A DNA stretch of 64,000 bases from Archilochus colubris (GCA_023079485.1 CM041115.1:42356305-42420304); one strand, 5' to 3'. Shown: positions 11,901 through 25,616, counted from the stretch's first letter. The notes: generated from the sequence alone by a model not told the origin. Translations and numbers: made by a program.

Positions 11901-14900
11901 TAAATGTATTCATTTTATGAAACTTCATATTGATTTTCTGATTTTCATGTATTTTTCATCTTACTTCCTTACACTGTTAGGCAGAAAAATGCTTTAGTGG
12001 TCTACCCAAAGCAAATTATTTTGTGGTTGCTTGAATTCTTTCACTCCTGTACAAAAACAGATGCACCAATCATTGAGAAATACACAGTAAATTACTTGCC
12101 CAGTGCACATGCAAAGAAAGCCTAATGTAGACACTTTTCTGAGTTTACTAAACATGCCAACAGGGAAAATTCAAATGACCAACAATGTAACTCATAAATG
12201 GAATATCAGGATGAAGAACCTTTCAGCCCATGTTCCACCTAATCAGAATGTTCATTAGCATTCTGACTACTGGCCTGAAACTATTCACTGTCACCAGTCA
12301 CTGATTATTTTGAAAGAGATCGTCCTGTGAAGTCAAAAGGAAAAGCCTTCTTGAAAAGATATTCTACCCCCATAACTTTTTCACCACTGAAATAACTCAC
12401 AAAGGCAGAGACTGCAAATGGCAATCCTGATTTGGTTTTGAATCTTTGTTTTCTGCTTTAGAGTTGAATTAAATATTCTGGAAGCTTTTATTAAAAATAA
12501 TTGGACTCCATAAGGGTACTTTGCACCATCTCTAGCCTGCTGGTATTTGGTATGCAACAGCTACATCAAGTTCCTTTTCTACACATTGTTCCAAGGAAAA
12601 TTTTTTTGTATCAGACCACTCACAACTGGATGATTATTACCTGAATTACCTGCCACACCATTAGATTGAGTATAAGATAGGATCCAGAGAAGGCAAAGTA
12701 ACACTATTAATACTTATCACATCCCACATAAAATAAAATCAGTACTCTTCACTCTGAGGTTGTGTTGAAATTCATACACAGGACTTATTTGTACAGATCC
12801 TCTGAAATTAATTTTCTTTTTCTTTATCTTTGATTCCTTTACCAAAAGATGTAATACCAAGCCTTATTTTCATAGAACTAAGAATATTTTTCACTTCAGT
12901 ATTTAGCAAAATGAAGGAAACCAAAATCTTAGGATTGTAAGTGAAAGCCTGTGCTACAGACTTTAATTTCTTCATGGAGTTTATGAGGTTCTTACTATGT
13001 CCATTCTCTGCTCAATGAAAAAAATTATACCAGGAACTAATGTTAAGAATGTTAAAAATACAGCAACTTTTTTTCATCCTTCTTTGCCTTTCTTTTTTCT
13101 GCTCTGCAAAGCCAGTGGGTGCCCACATAGTGCAGGTTCCATGTGACATATCAGCCAAGCCACGGGCTACACAGAAACCTCTTTGACAAGGCAAGGTTTG
13201 TGACATGAACTTCTGATGAATACATCACATTTGTTAAAATAGGGCTAATTAAGAAGGATAACTGAAATATGACACTTAAATGTAGGGAATAAATTAATAG
13301 GCAGAAATGGAGCTGCTGCTGTGACTATATCAGACACCTATATGCTCACTATCTCTATTTGTCACTGGCATGACTTGAAAAATTATGGTTTTTGTCCTTT
13401 CTTTAGTCTTTTGACACAAGTAAAGATTTTCTTTGACTAATTGCCCATGAGAAAAGTCCAACCTGTAAATTTTGTTGCCACCCTAAAATTTCACTAAAGG
13501 AAGTTAGGCCTGGAAAGTTCATGATAAAATATTCTCAACCTACCTCTTATCCCACAAGGTCAACAGAGATCTACATTCCTGGCTGTCTTTTCTCTCCATG
13601 GAAAGAGTGAAAACAACACAAGGAATAGGTGTTTTTTGTTTTCTACTAAAATTAAGCTTACTGCATGGTGATTAATACAATTTTCATCCTCTGCAGGAGA
13701 CATGGGACAAGTGAAAATATTTTTTAAATGGGTGCAGACCTGCATGGGATAAAGGATCAAGTGGTGCACAGAGAAAGAAAAACCAAAATCATCTATGGTG
13801 TTCTTTGAATTTTTATTTGCTTTTTGTTTTTTTTTCCAAAGCAGCAGTAGGTAATAGGAAATCTGTAAAAATGCTTAGGATAATTGTCCTGGAGTTTTTA
13901 AAAAGTGACTAAATGGAGATCTGGATTCAAGTGCAGTCAATATGTCATATGTACCTTGTTACATTCAAAACCATAGTTGTAAGGTTCTTATACAATATAC
14001 AGTTCAAATAGAGGTAGTAAAACCCTGTGGTGTAAGCTCTGAAGAACAGACCTTCCTAGTTATAATTAAAACTTTCAATATTTCTTTTCACACTCGAACA
14101 GCAGCTCTGTGTTGTCTTAACCCTCTAACAAAAGGGTCATGTAAATGTCCACATAGACCTTTTATTTTACGGTGCATTTTAAAACATTAAAGTTTTCTTA
14201 AAAAAAAATAGCAAAATGTAATTTTTATTCACAGGGGCATTTTTAAAACACAGTAACATTTAAAACATTTTTAAAACATCAATCCATTATAATTGAAAAT
14301 TTCAGCATTTCCAAAGGAAGAACTGATTGCATACTGCAAATATCTGCCTCTAATATCTTCAATTCCATAAATTAACCAACAGCACACAAAGAAACAAAAC
14401 TTATACTCAGTCCGCTTTAGTTCACTTAGTTTACTTACAATACAATCTGAGCTAGTTTTTGCTTATCACACCTGAATCTCACCATTGTTTTGAGTGTGTA
14501 TGTCTGTTTACATTAACAAGTAATATTTTTTACACAAAATTGCAATGGATGTACAAAATTTCACATTAAACTCATTAAAGAGAAGGGTGTTGTAACTAGA
14601 ATCAGCTGCAGGCTCAATAAAATTTTTTCTGATTGTGTGAACATATGGAGAATAATACATGTAAATCTTATGAATGGATAATGACATAGGCAAAATTACT
14701 TAAATGTACAGCTACCTGTGTTCAAACTATTAACATATTTGAGCAGTAGTGTGAGCAATGCTTTGTCTCTTGCTAGAGGAGGCTTATTACATGAAATGAC
14801 CCTTGGTAATCAAATGGTTTAATTACCTATGTTGATGTAATCTGTATCTACTGCTGTTTTCTCAATAGAGGAAATGTAACCATGGAGTGGTTTGTGAGGT

Positions 14901-17748
14901 GTAACTTTCAGTAAGTCACACAGGCTGGGTGAAAGAAATTATGAATATAAGATTCTTTGGAAATGCTTTGTTGCTTCATTATTAGGCCCCTTTAGTCAGA
15001 CTTTATAAAATTCTTTTTAGCTAAAGATCCCCAGTTCTTTGGCATACTTATTCCTAAGTACAACACTTTAAGACAGCATTTCCTTCAGCCTTAACACCTG
15101 AGAAAAAATGCTATAAACCACAAAAAGTGTAAATCAGTGCTTCATGGTAGTCAGGGTTAAGTGAAAGACACTAAGAAGAATCTTCTGGTTTAGCACAGAA
15201 ATTGTAATGACCTTAAATGCAGATCAGAGTTTTTTCCAGGATTTTTCCTTTTTTAAAAAAAATAACTGTGGCAATATATAGCAGTATCAGTTGGGAGGGA
15301 TTATTGCAATCCACAAAAGTTTTTAAAGAGTCAGAAAGCATTTAACGCTTTAATCTAATATATGCCAGGGTAGATTTTCTGTCCACTGCTTTGACAGTTT
15401 CAAATGTATTTGTGGACCAAAGAATTATTCCTTATTTCCTGTGTGTATGCACTTCCCTGTCCTCTATATCAAACAGTGACACCTGAAATTTTCACAGCTG
15501 AAAGTGAAATATTAGTAAGTATTACAAGTTTTTTTTTCATATAAGGAAGATGTGCCTTATTGCACAGCATCAGTCTAAGGAGTGAATGGCAATTTGTAGC
15601 AGCTCATGCATTTGATACTTGACTATTTTTAAGTAGTAGTTAAGAAAATGTTCCAGATTATGATCTATGTGAATATGGTTGTGCCTTCAAATGTGCAAAA
15701 ACATGAACACATCAGAAATATGAATCTAGACAGATTCAAACTATGAAATAAAGGTACTTCAAGGATTCTTATTGTTACATATTCGTAAATAAATGTCTGA
15801 ATTGATGTTTTCAAATGTTATTTCTCTGTAGCCAAGATCCCATTGAATGTCTGTAAATCAGAATTCAGGTTTCTGGTGTTGAAATAATCGTGCAAAGAAT
15901 CAGGTGCAGTAGCATATATATCACATACAGACTTTAAAATAGTAAGAGACAACAGTGTTAGCCTTCTGACAAAGGCCACCTTCAAAAGATAGTATGTGAC
16001 TGCATCATCAGTGAAGATAAATTCATTACTTTAAATATTTTTTAAAGATACTCATATTGTAAATTATAGGTGCAAATAAATATTGTTACTTGTATGGAAA
16101 TTATTCTTTACATATGATCAAGCTCTCTTATGTTCATGGTAAGGAATAACAACTAGAAAGATTACTAAAAATGGAAAACTTTTTTTTCTTTTTTATTTTT
16201 TACTTTATTTTCTTCTCACCGAATACCCCATGATGAAAGAAGTGTATCTGTCAACCACTGGTAATATTCCTGCTTTGAAAGTTGAAAATCTACCCCATTT
16301 TCTTCACTATAATGAAAAGTAAACCAAATTATAAGTAGTATTATTCTTCCAAAAAAAAAAAATCAACAAATAAAAAAAACTGGAGAAAGTAATTGGGAAT
16401 TATTAAATACATGGTTAGAATTTTCATATCATTGCTTAAACAAAGGTAGAACAAGCGTCTTTGTTCAAATTTTGGAAAGTTTCATTCACATTTTGTAATT
16501 TTGGTTTTACATTTACTGCTTTGAAATTGCAGGACCGAGATAGAATGATACAACAGGAGAAAAAAAATCTCTATGCAAAACCAAGTTAAAAATTAGAATA
16601 TATTAATGGCAGTTGTTGTCAGGCATATGTGAGCTATATAGCATATTCATTACTAGGAATACAAGGAGAAAAACATAAACACTGATGCTTTTTCATTTAC
16701 ACTACCTTAAAAAGATTTTTTTTAAAAAATCAATATTAAAAATGAGCAAATAAAAATTCTAGATGAGGCTGCTTTTTGCAAGCAAGTTCTGTATTTCTAT
16801 GGTAAATGGCTAGATATGATATTGCTTAGGTGCCCCAGGCATCCTCTGTTAAATTGGAGTGTTTTTCCTCCATGGAATAATACCAGTGACTCATGACAGA
16901 TGAATACATACAAAGAAAGATGTGCTTAATAATATGATACTCAGGCTTCTCAGGACAGGTTTTCATGGAACGCTTAGTCTAACACTGCGTAAATTAATTT
17001 AATGCTAACTCATTAAATGGGAAGACTACCACTTGTGTTTATTAAAGCATACACATACATAGACATGAATCTGTACATGTGTATATGTAGTGCTGATTTT
17101 GAACAAAAAAAGTTTTTCTTTTTTTACCTTTTCTTTTATTTACCTAGCACTTAGGTTGAGATGCCTCAGAACTTCACAATCAGAGCTGTTCACCACAGAC
17201 CTGATAAAAGTTTTATTCTTCCTATGCTTTTCCTGTTTACAGGAGAGCTATCCACATAAAAAGACTAGCCCCAGTAGACTTGCTAATTAAGCCTTGGCTG
17301 CAGCAAGGATGGTTAATCTGTTTAAACTAAAGTGCCATTTAAAAGACATGAAATATGAAAATTGTTGTGTCAGATTTGTAAAGGATTTAATTAATTTTGT
17401 GTCTTTGGCTGTCTAAGAACCAGTTGTTAATACTCCCCATCTTTTCAGTCATCAGAGAATTTTTATGTTAACAAAGCAAGACTGCATCTTTACAAAGTTC
17501 AAGACTTATGTCAATAAAAATGGGACAAGGGATAAGCAAAAACTTGCAGGTATCTTACTAAAATAGAAGACTATTTTCAGGGTTAATTCTGATTAATGAT
17601 GATGGGGAAATATTTGCTCAAATCATATCTGTACAGGACTTCCTGAAATGTAAATAACTAGCTAAGAATGAACCAAAAAGTATCAGAAGACTATTTCAGT
17701 GTGCATTAGGTGTGAAACTGTGTTTTTTCATATTCTTTCTCTAACTTA
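8991..17748. other. Long AT-rich stretch without recognised genes
   Basis: About 8.8 kb with no exon, RNA gene or dispersed repeat that I can support. Open frames do not exceed 82 codons and show no domain. Contents worth naming are the hairpin at 9393-9433 and scattered A or T runs. Parts (for example about 14700-15100) look unusually free of repeat decay and could be conserved non-coding sequence, but that needs an alignment. Confidence 0.5.
9393..9433. repeat. Perfect 14-bp inverted repeat (hairpin)
   Basis: The left arm at 9393-9406 (ATGGAAAAGTAGCT) and the right arm at 9420-9433 are exact reverse complements, separated by a 13-base loop. No run of T typical of a bacterial terminator applies here. 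Its role is unknown. Confidence 0.85.
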
Positions 17749-17812
17749 GAATCATGGAATCATAGAATTTTCAGAGTTGGGAGGAACCTTTAAGATACGT
17801 CAAACTTCTGTG
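17749..17812 (-). mobile_element. CR1 3' tip, very short
   Basis: The sequence has the reversed CR1 terminal octamers (AATCATGGAATCATAGAAT) followed by a GTTGGGAGGAACCTTTAAGAT-type tail. This is the last 60 bases or so of a reverse-strand CR1, an extreme 5' truncation. Confidence 0.72.
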
Positions 17813-17907
17813 AGAATCAGTTAAATGTGAAATGAAAAAAGATATTTCTTAGCACATATGTTTTAGATGCAGCATGCTTTACAATGTAGAGGAATTAAAT
17901 GTATTAT

Positions 17908-17955
17908 AAAATCATTAAAGTTTGAAAAGACCTCAAGATCATCGAGTCTTATCAT
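17908..17955 (-). mobile_element. Second CR1 3' tip, very short
   Basis: AAATCATTAAAGTTTGAAAA followed by GACCTCAAGATCATCGAGTC matches the CR1 tail on the reverse strand. It lies about 100 bases from the previous tip and in the same orientation. It may be a second insertion, or the two may be parts of one old copy. Confidence 0.6.
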
Positions 17956-19639
17956 CAATAGGCATTTAGCAAAGAAATAGTAGTAGTTCTAGTATTCTGT
18001 AATTTATTTTTTCATCCTTGTTTTGTCCATTAAGTAAGAGTTAAGTGACTACATTGAGGTCTATGTGAAATTAATAGGAACATGGAAATCCTTAACTTCT
18101 TATCTTCCAGATAGTGGAAAACCAAAACAGAAAATGGTATTCTATTAAAAATTTTCTTATGAGGGTGACTAACAAGAAGACTAATTCTTTTTTTATTTTT
18201 TTTTCTATAAAATGAAAATAATGTCTCTGTGCTTATATGTGGGTCTATTTAAAATTTTCTGTATGCATTAACAAGTACCCTTATTTTCCATAGATTCCAG
18301 TGATTGAAAAAAATCTTATATCATAGGTACACCTATTCTGTGCATATTATTATTTAGAGGTCTCAGGTAATTTTTTAGATATATCGCTGAACTAATGAAA
18401 GAAGCAGCTTTTTATTGCAGGTGAGGTAGGAGATCTTTAAATATGATCATAATTTTTAACACTGGTAATAGTAGTGAGACAAAATCTACATGTTTCCTTG
18501 GTATGTTGACTCTCCATAAGCTTTTATGAGGCTTAACGCTATTTGGGACTATTTTGGGGGACTAGGTCATGACTGTAATTTAACCATACGTTGCAAAAAC
18601 ATTCACATATGGTCTGTGTAAGATTTAATAGTCTAGATGGCTTATTAACTTAAAATTTCTATCTGAAGCACATTTATGTTTTTAAACAAATAATAATAGT
18701 AATTCTTTCTTAGCCTATTTTTCTGCTAACATGAAGATTTTTCTGGGGTACCATGGAAAGAAGTGCTGCCTACAATACACAAACCTCAACATTCAGAAAA
18801 TTCACTTTATCTACCTAGTAAGAAACAAGTAACTTCTTTACCTTTCTTATGGGTAATATGTCATTGGAGCATTTTGGAAAAGCCCTCAACTATCAGCCTG
18901 TTAGAGTTATGGTTCTGTGTACATCTATTTAAAGTATGTTTCCAGGGCAGTCCCAGGCAGGAAAAATGTTACTGATCATCTTTTCAGATTTCAAGTGAAC
19001 TAGGTGTAGTGATCAAGGAAAGACACACTAGTTCACAAAACTTTTAAACTTCTTGCATTTGTGAAAAGAGATGCCAATAGACAAATCTTCTATTATTTAT
19101 ATTCCCAGGCACTCATCCCACTTACAAGAGAGAATTACTAGATTAACAGTCTATATTAAAAAAAAGCTATATAAAAGCTAATGTAATGCTGTCTTCCAGC
19201 ACTAAAAATTCAAAACTTAAGGGATTCATATTTTCATAGTCTACTGATACCTATAAATTATTGATTTTGCAACAAAAAAGTCACACTTCTTATTTTTAAT
19301 CTATGAAAACATAGAGCATCAACACAACAGGCAGCAAACCTTTTTGTACATGTTATCAGAACGTTCCTCATGAACAGAGGTGCTGGAACTAGGATATGGA
19401 AGGAAACTAAGACAAAAATCGAGTTTTTCACACGACCCTGGGCTTATGAGTCATCAGTAGTGGTCTTTTGAGGATTCCAGCATTCAGTATGTTTCCAAAT
19501 TGACTTCCAATTGTATTATGAGAATTTCTTATGTTTGCTACATTTATTCATTGGGATATTTTTACCAGAGTTATGAAATAGTCAAGAATTAACTGATTAA
19601 CAAGTCCTGTAATTTTTGATCCTTTGGCCTTTCATGGTG
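17956..19639. other. AT-rich non-coding stretch
   Basis: No recognised gene or repeat. Open frames do not exceed 70 codons. Confidence 0.5.
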
Positions 19640-20460
19640 CCATCTAAATCCCATGAATATTCTGGGAGAGAGGATTGAAATAGGTACCTTTTCACCCTAG
19701 GCCTGCCACAGGGAGAGCAGCTTGTGTTATTACTGAGCCAGGTGATGGGCCCTGCAGCTCTCCTTCACAGTCTGAAATTCTGTGCAAGCCATAACTTGTA
19801 TGATGCGATCTGGCAGGGATTGCCAGAGCAAGAGCAGAGCCAGGACAGCTGGTACCTGGTAGCATCTTCATGCTACCTGGTAGCATCTTCAGCAGGAGAG
19901 AGGACAGCAGAGTTGGAATTCAGTAGAAATGGCATGGAGCACTGCCTGGGGATCGTAGGATTGGCAACTTCAAGTGGAGAGCATTGAATTTGTCTCATTT
20001 CACAGTTCCTATGGAAAGATCTTCCTGGTTGTGTAGAGGCTAATGGACCAGAGAGGTTACAGTTTGGGTCTTCATCTTCATCCAGTGACAGCTGTGTGGA
20101 AGGTCCCATAGCCTTACAGACACAAGCTGCCCCCAAATCATATTTTGCTGCGCTTACAGCACCTGAGTTGAAGAGAAGAGGCTTTTGGGGACAGCTCATC
20201 AGAGATCAGACTGCTGATGCTTGCCTACATGGGACAACTGTTTTTTGAGCAGGGACTAAACATCTCTCTCTCTTCCTAGGTCTCCCACAGCAGGGAGTGC
20301 TGTCAAATGTGTTTTTTTCATGCATTTGTGGCTTTCAGTTCTGTTGGAGTGTTATTCTGCTTTGTCTTCTACCCTCCTCTGCTACTCAAATTTTGTGCTA
20401 ACTCTTAACCATTATCATTAAACTGAATGTCTGGTCTGTCATAAAAACAGCTAGGATCTC
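19640..20460. other. GC-richer block of unknown origin
   Basis: The block is visibly richer in G and C than its surroundings, with overlapping open frames on both strands (19724-19987 +, 87 codons; 19873-20199 -, 108 codons). Neither shows a recognisable domain. An ATTAAA motif occurs near 20418. The composition is like that of the LTRs in this window, so an unidentified solo LTR or other insertion is possible. An exon of a non-coding RNA is the alternative. I could not find clear terminal TG...CA ends or a target duplication. Confidence 0.4.
19853..19891 (+). repeat. 21-bp tandem duplication
   Basis: TACCTGGTAGCATCTTCA occurs at 19853-19870 and again, exactly, at 19874-19891, separated by TGC. 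This is a recent in-frame duplication within the GC-richer block. Confidence 0.9.
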
Positions 20461-21854
20461 ATTAATCTAACAAGGTTGGTTCGCCTGTACCAAGTATCTT
20501 GTAAAAAGAAAACATGGGTCGTCAACCAACCAAATGTACTTTTTAAGTCCTTAAAGCTTTAGCCTCCCACAGTGGTCACCCTGAGCTCCCTGTGTGAGAC
20601 AGCAGACCAGTACCTCAGTCATACAGAAAGAAAAGGAAAGAAAAAAGTCCAAATCACACCTTGAAAATGATTGCTGCTACTTTTAAAGCAAGAAGGAAAA
20701 TTAGTGTAAAGAGGGAAACAGGAGGAGATAGCCTATTCCAAAAGTCCTCTGTAGAAACCAAGACAAACTGGTATATGTATCTTTACTCTTAGTTTCCAGG
20801 TACCATGAAAGCCCTATTCCTGAGTTGTGTCACTGGTTTTATTGCAGCATATTATAAGGGTAATAAGAAAAAGCACTACTCACAACACTGACTTTGGTCT
20901 TGTGTATTTTGGAAGCTATACCAAAGTACAGTATTTTTTGTTTTTAACATGCACTGTTTCCAGCACTAGTGTTCTCTGCCTGGGTCTTGTTCCAGGAGTG
21001 TCGGTAAAAGTCCAGATCTGTAAGTCAAAGTACATTCTCCAGGTACCTTTTTAAGATATTGCTCTAGAGAAAAGCTATCTGGATGTCCCAAATGGGCCTC
21101 TTATGAATGCTCTGCTGCCATCAGAAAATTTTTTTTCAGCATACCATTTTTCATGGCAGCACATCATAAAAGGATAGGACGAAGGAAAGTGTGCACTAGA
21201 CTAGCAGTAGAATAGCATGTGAAATATGAAGACTGTTGGGACAGATTGCTGTCCCTTAATTTATGCTTTAGACAGTGAAGATGTACTAAAGTGTAAAGAC
21301 TCGGTATTCAAATGTAAATTGTGTCCCTTTTAAATTGTCCTGCTGAAGGGAGTCCCTTCATTATCCAACACAGAATACACACTGACATTTTGGCAGAAGA
21401 GGGAAAGAGAGAAACTGTAGTCTCCAGTGCAGTTCAAAGATAATTTGATGTAACAAAATAGGCAGAGTAAATATATCTTTTCAGTGATTCTGAAAAAAAA
21501 AATCAAGGAAGTGTAAGACATCTCCCTGTCTGTGACAGAGCTCTATGCAGAAAGTAGCATGAACAATGCAGACACTGCAATAGCAGCACTTGCTGTTTCA
21601 ATATATTTTCTGATTTTATTTTATAAAGCATATCCAACCTAACTTAAACATATAGGAAACAATTTATCTATTTTGCATATGTGAAATTTTGTAGTCCAGA
21701 AGACATAACTGTAAGCTCTATGTTTCAGCTGACATGGTTTAGCACTTAACCCAGTCTATAGTTTCATATATCATAAAGAGACTAACCTTGTCATAGCTAC
21801 TGTTGAACAGTGGAAGTACTTAAAGTTATCAAGCCATTGCTTGCCTTGGGTTAG
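20461..21854. other. Non-coding stretch, nothing recognised
   Basis: No gene or dispersed repeat is recognised. Open frames are at most 75 codons and have no domain. Confidence 0.5.
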
Positions 21855-22890
21855 TGTATTGTTGTTTTGGAAGCAGGAGGGACACAAAAGTGGCTCCTGT
21901 GTAAAGCTGCTCTAAGCTGCCCTAGTTCTAGCCCAGCTTCAGGCCAAGCCTGAACGCATATCAGAACTGAGATGCACCTCTGCAAGTAACTTATTCACGA
22001 AAGGGGAAACAACTGCAAAAATTTTTAAAATTGCCTGCAGGATCAGAGGGGAGGTGAAAGAAATGCCTGAGCAGACACCAAGGTCATTGAGGAAGGAGGG
22101 GGAGAAGGTGCCTGAGCAGAGATTTCTCTGTAGACTCTGGTGAGATGGCAGCTGTGCCCCTGCACCCCATGGAGGAGTACAGTGGGGCACTCCCTAAGGA
22201 GCACAGTGGAGCAGTTCCTGAATGACCAAGGTGGGACAGATGTGGATTTGTAGCCCCTGAATGATCACAAGTGAGCAGATACGGAGCTGAAGCCTGTGCA
22301 GGATCTCAGAGAGAGGCAGATGGGAATCTGCAGCCATGGAAGACCCCAGGTCAGGGAAGGTGCCTGTTCCTGAAGCAGAACGTGACTCTGTGAGCAGCCT
22401 GAGATGGAGCAGTCTGTGCATGTGAGACTGCATCTTGTGGGAGAGACTCATATCATTGGGGTTCATGAAGTCTTCCAGGATAGGGAGCCCACAGAGGAAC
22501 TGGGAAATGTTATGAAGTGTTCTCCCCCTGAGGAGGAAAGAGCTGCAGAAATGTGTGGTGATTTGATCCTACACCCCCACTCCCTATTCCCCTATGCTGC
22601 TGAGCAGGAGCCAGGAGTGAAGCAATGAGGGCCTTGAAAGAAGAGAGGGGTGGGGAAAAGTTATTATGATATAATGGCATTTTCTCTTTCTCCTGGTAGA
22701 TTAAATTACGATTTTTCCTTCCCAAGCTGAGTCTGTCTGAGGTTACCATAACTGGGGAGTGAAAATGTCCCTGTCCTCATCTTGATTAAGTAGACTTTGG
22801 GTAGATTTTCTCCTCCCTATAACACAGTGAGGATGGAAGGTGTGTGAGTGGAGGTCTGGTTGACACTGGCTGGGCCAAAACTGTGACACA
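21855..22890 (+). mobile_element. ERV LTR, forward orientation, degenerate
   Basis: This is a GC-richer block of about 1.03 kb that I recognise as a bird ERV LTR. It starts TGTATTG and ends near CTGTGACA. Its middle (about 22120-22400) is made of degenerate tandem units around GGAGCAG and GACC, a trait of this LTR family, followed by the CCCCCTGAGGAGGAAAGAGC block near 22525. Open frames on both strands (22194-22466 -, 22404-22628 +) are shadows. The left end fits the family well. The right end is diverged, and I found no matching target duplication, so the boundaries are approximate. No viral genes adjoin it. Confidence 0.68.
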
Positions 22891-23105
22891 GCTCTAATTT
22901 TTATTTCACCATTTTGTTTTCATTTCTATGAAAAATAAAAGCACGTATGGTATAACATATTTACGACTTATAAACAACTTATACACTAAATGTGTCATGG
23001 CTATAAAACTGGTTTTGACACTCTTTTAAAGCACATATTAGAAAGCTAGATTGTTAGCTCTTAGCTGATTATCTACTTTTGCAAAAAAAACAGTGTTTTA
23101 ATGTG

Positions 23106-23433
23106 TGTTGGGCTGACCTTGACTGGATGCCAGGTGTTCACCAAGCCACTCTATCACTCCCTTCTCAGTCTGCCTCACAGTGGTCTTCATTAAGGGCTGC
23201 AGGGGAATCCCTACTGTGATGCCTCTAGAACCTTGTCTCATTACTTTTTCAACAACTTTAGTATCTGCAGAGTTGTTTCTTTCATAGGTTTCCTCTTCTT
23301 AAATATGTTATCCCAGAGGGTCTACCACTATTTCTGGTGTGTTTGGCCTTGCCCTGAGGTAGGTCCACCTTGGAGCCAGATGGAATTGACTCTATCAAAC
23401 ATGTGAGAAGCTTCTTGCCACACAAACCCAATA
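23106..23433 (-). mobile_element. ERV LTR of the same family, reverse, deleted
   Basis: It lies on the reverse strand 215 bases after the forward copy. It begins (plus-strand view) TGTTGGGCTGACCTTGACTG and ends near CACACAAACCCAATA, the reversed ends of the same LTR family. It keeps the stretch around CTTCTTAAATATGTTATCCC near 23295. The central tandem-repeat part is missing, with a junction near 23168, so the copy is 328 bases against more than 1 kb for the forward one. Confidence 0.62.
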
Positions 23434-25540
23434 ATATTTAAGTGTGATAGACTACATGTAAAATTTTCAATTATCTCCAATTGAACACTCAACCATTTTT
23501 TCCACAGAACTACCAATTTATTATATGAAATCATGTATGATATCATGTCTGAATCATGATGTGATAAAGCTACAACATATCACTTAAAAATATATAGATA
23601 TTAATGTTTTTTCATTTTTACCTACAGTATAACAAACTTACTTGCACCTATCCGGTGTCCTTAACTTCACTGAATTTCGGTGAGGATTAAAATACTCCAC
23701 ACTTTTTAAGATTTTTCCTGTGATAAATATTAGTTATACTCTAGGTCTTGAGCTGCTTACTACAAAGATGCTACAAGATCATCCTTATTCCATATTTTAT
23801 CTCACTAAAGGGGGAATCATTTTGTTAAATCTTTTTTATATCACATCAGCTATAGGTATTGTTTAAAAACAAGTAAAAAAAGAAATGTGAATATTTTACT
23901 CTTCTTCCTTTTCCACATTTATTTCTGATATTAAACAAATATTGTTATTTAAAATAAATCAAATGGTCTGGAGTATGAAAACGGTAAGTTAAAAATACTA
24001 ACGGCAAAACTACCATGACTTTTAATGTTAGCATTTAGAAGCTTGCACAGGTCAAGAGCACGGCCTAACCTATTGGCAGCAGCACTACAATATTCCCTTC
24101 AGCTCAGCTTGCTTGTCAGTACCAGGACAGCTGAAGCATGACAGTACCTAAAGCTGCCATGTGCATGTTTGTATTCGTAGCATTTTCTGTTGTTTTTTTA
24201 TTTAATATGCAATATACCTTAGTTGATAATAATATAGCAAAATTTTTGAATTCTCATTCAAGAGCATTAACAGCTAGGGTCTATTTAGTGTGGTTTAAAC
24301 ATAAGCACACTGCTGGCTATATTAATTATGGGTTTGGATGCAAATATGAAAGTTCAGTTTTAAGAAGAGTATTCTCTCATGGCTTTGTTCTGACTCAGGA
24401 TAGAACATTTTGTAAATGCTACTAAGCCTCTTCCCTTGTGTAAGTATATTGATTGCATATGTGTAGCTCTTTATCTCTTTGGCAAATAAATCTCATGTAC
24501 TGGAGAACCAGGAATTGCAAAAGACCATCTGGGCATCATTGACCCACTCATCCCAAATCTGGCAGACAGTTGTACAGCACAGAGATTATTTGTTTCAGTG
24601 TACATATTCCACTAGCCTGATACTCCAGAAAACATACTCAGGGGAACTCTGGATTTTTAGTGTGTCAGTACAAAATTTTCATTAGAATTGTACTCCTTAA
24701 TGAGCTGTTTCATCCAAGTACAAGTTTTTTGGTTTTTATTTTCAAAGCCTCACAAACAACCCTCCACTGTAAAGGTGCTTGGTGTTAACAGTGTGAGACT
24801 GGAGACAGCTGAAAAATGAATACTTAATACCCTGTCTAATCAGTTATTTGTTCTGGGAGGAAATGCGATTAAATTACTATTTGATTACTGTATTTGGATT
24901 TAGCTTTAATGCACAGAAGCTTCTCCATTTGTTGGAGAGCCAGAGAGAAGTGGAAAGATAATTTTACTATATTCACAACTCCCTTATTATTTAACCAGAT
25001 GCTTTATTTCCCTATGTTAAAAGTGTATTCAGCAAAATTACTGATATTAACTTATTACTTAACACCAGATAAAATTGTGACTGTTCTAGAAAAAAACACC
25101 AAAACTAAAATATAATCTCCTTGAAGGAAACTTAAAAATATCCCCAAACACCCAAATGTTTCAAATTTTCTTAATATCCTTTTTGTTTGAATGACAAAAG
25201 GAAACTGTGAAAATACACTAAATCATTCTAAAATAGCACAACTTGTGGAAAAAATTACCCATTTACTTTCTGTGATTATCATCATAGTGACTTGGTTGTC
25301 AGAAAAATATGGAAAGATGTTCCATAGGACTCTGGAACAGATATTCATTTATGATCTGAGTGTTTTAAAGAGTCTGCTTTTGGAAGGAAAAGCAATTGTG
25401 GCCATAACAGCAGAAAATTCCACTAAGGTGGAAGAAGGTTGAAACAAATGAATTTGGCTTCACAGTAAAATGTTAAATCCAGGTTGGTTTTATTCATACT
25501 GATCCTTTTCTTAAACAAGTTCTCTCTGGAATAACTCTAT

Positions 25541-25568
25541 TTTTTTTCTCTTTCTTTCTTTCTTTGTC

Positions 25569-25616
<48 letters not shown>

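Noticed and set aside
24138..24425. 95-codon forward frame with a hydrophobic N-terminus, like a signal peptide
   Set aside because: No recognisable domain. The composition follows AT-rich DNA, there is no sign of splice sites or neighbouring exons, and the length is near chance expectation for this window.
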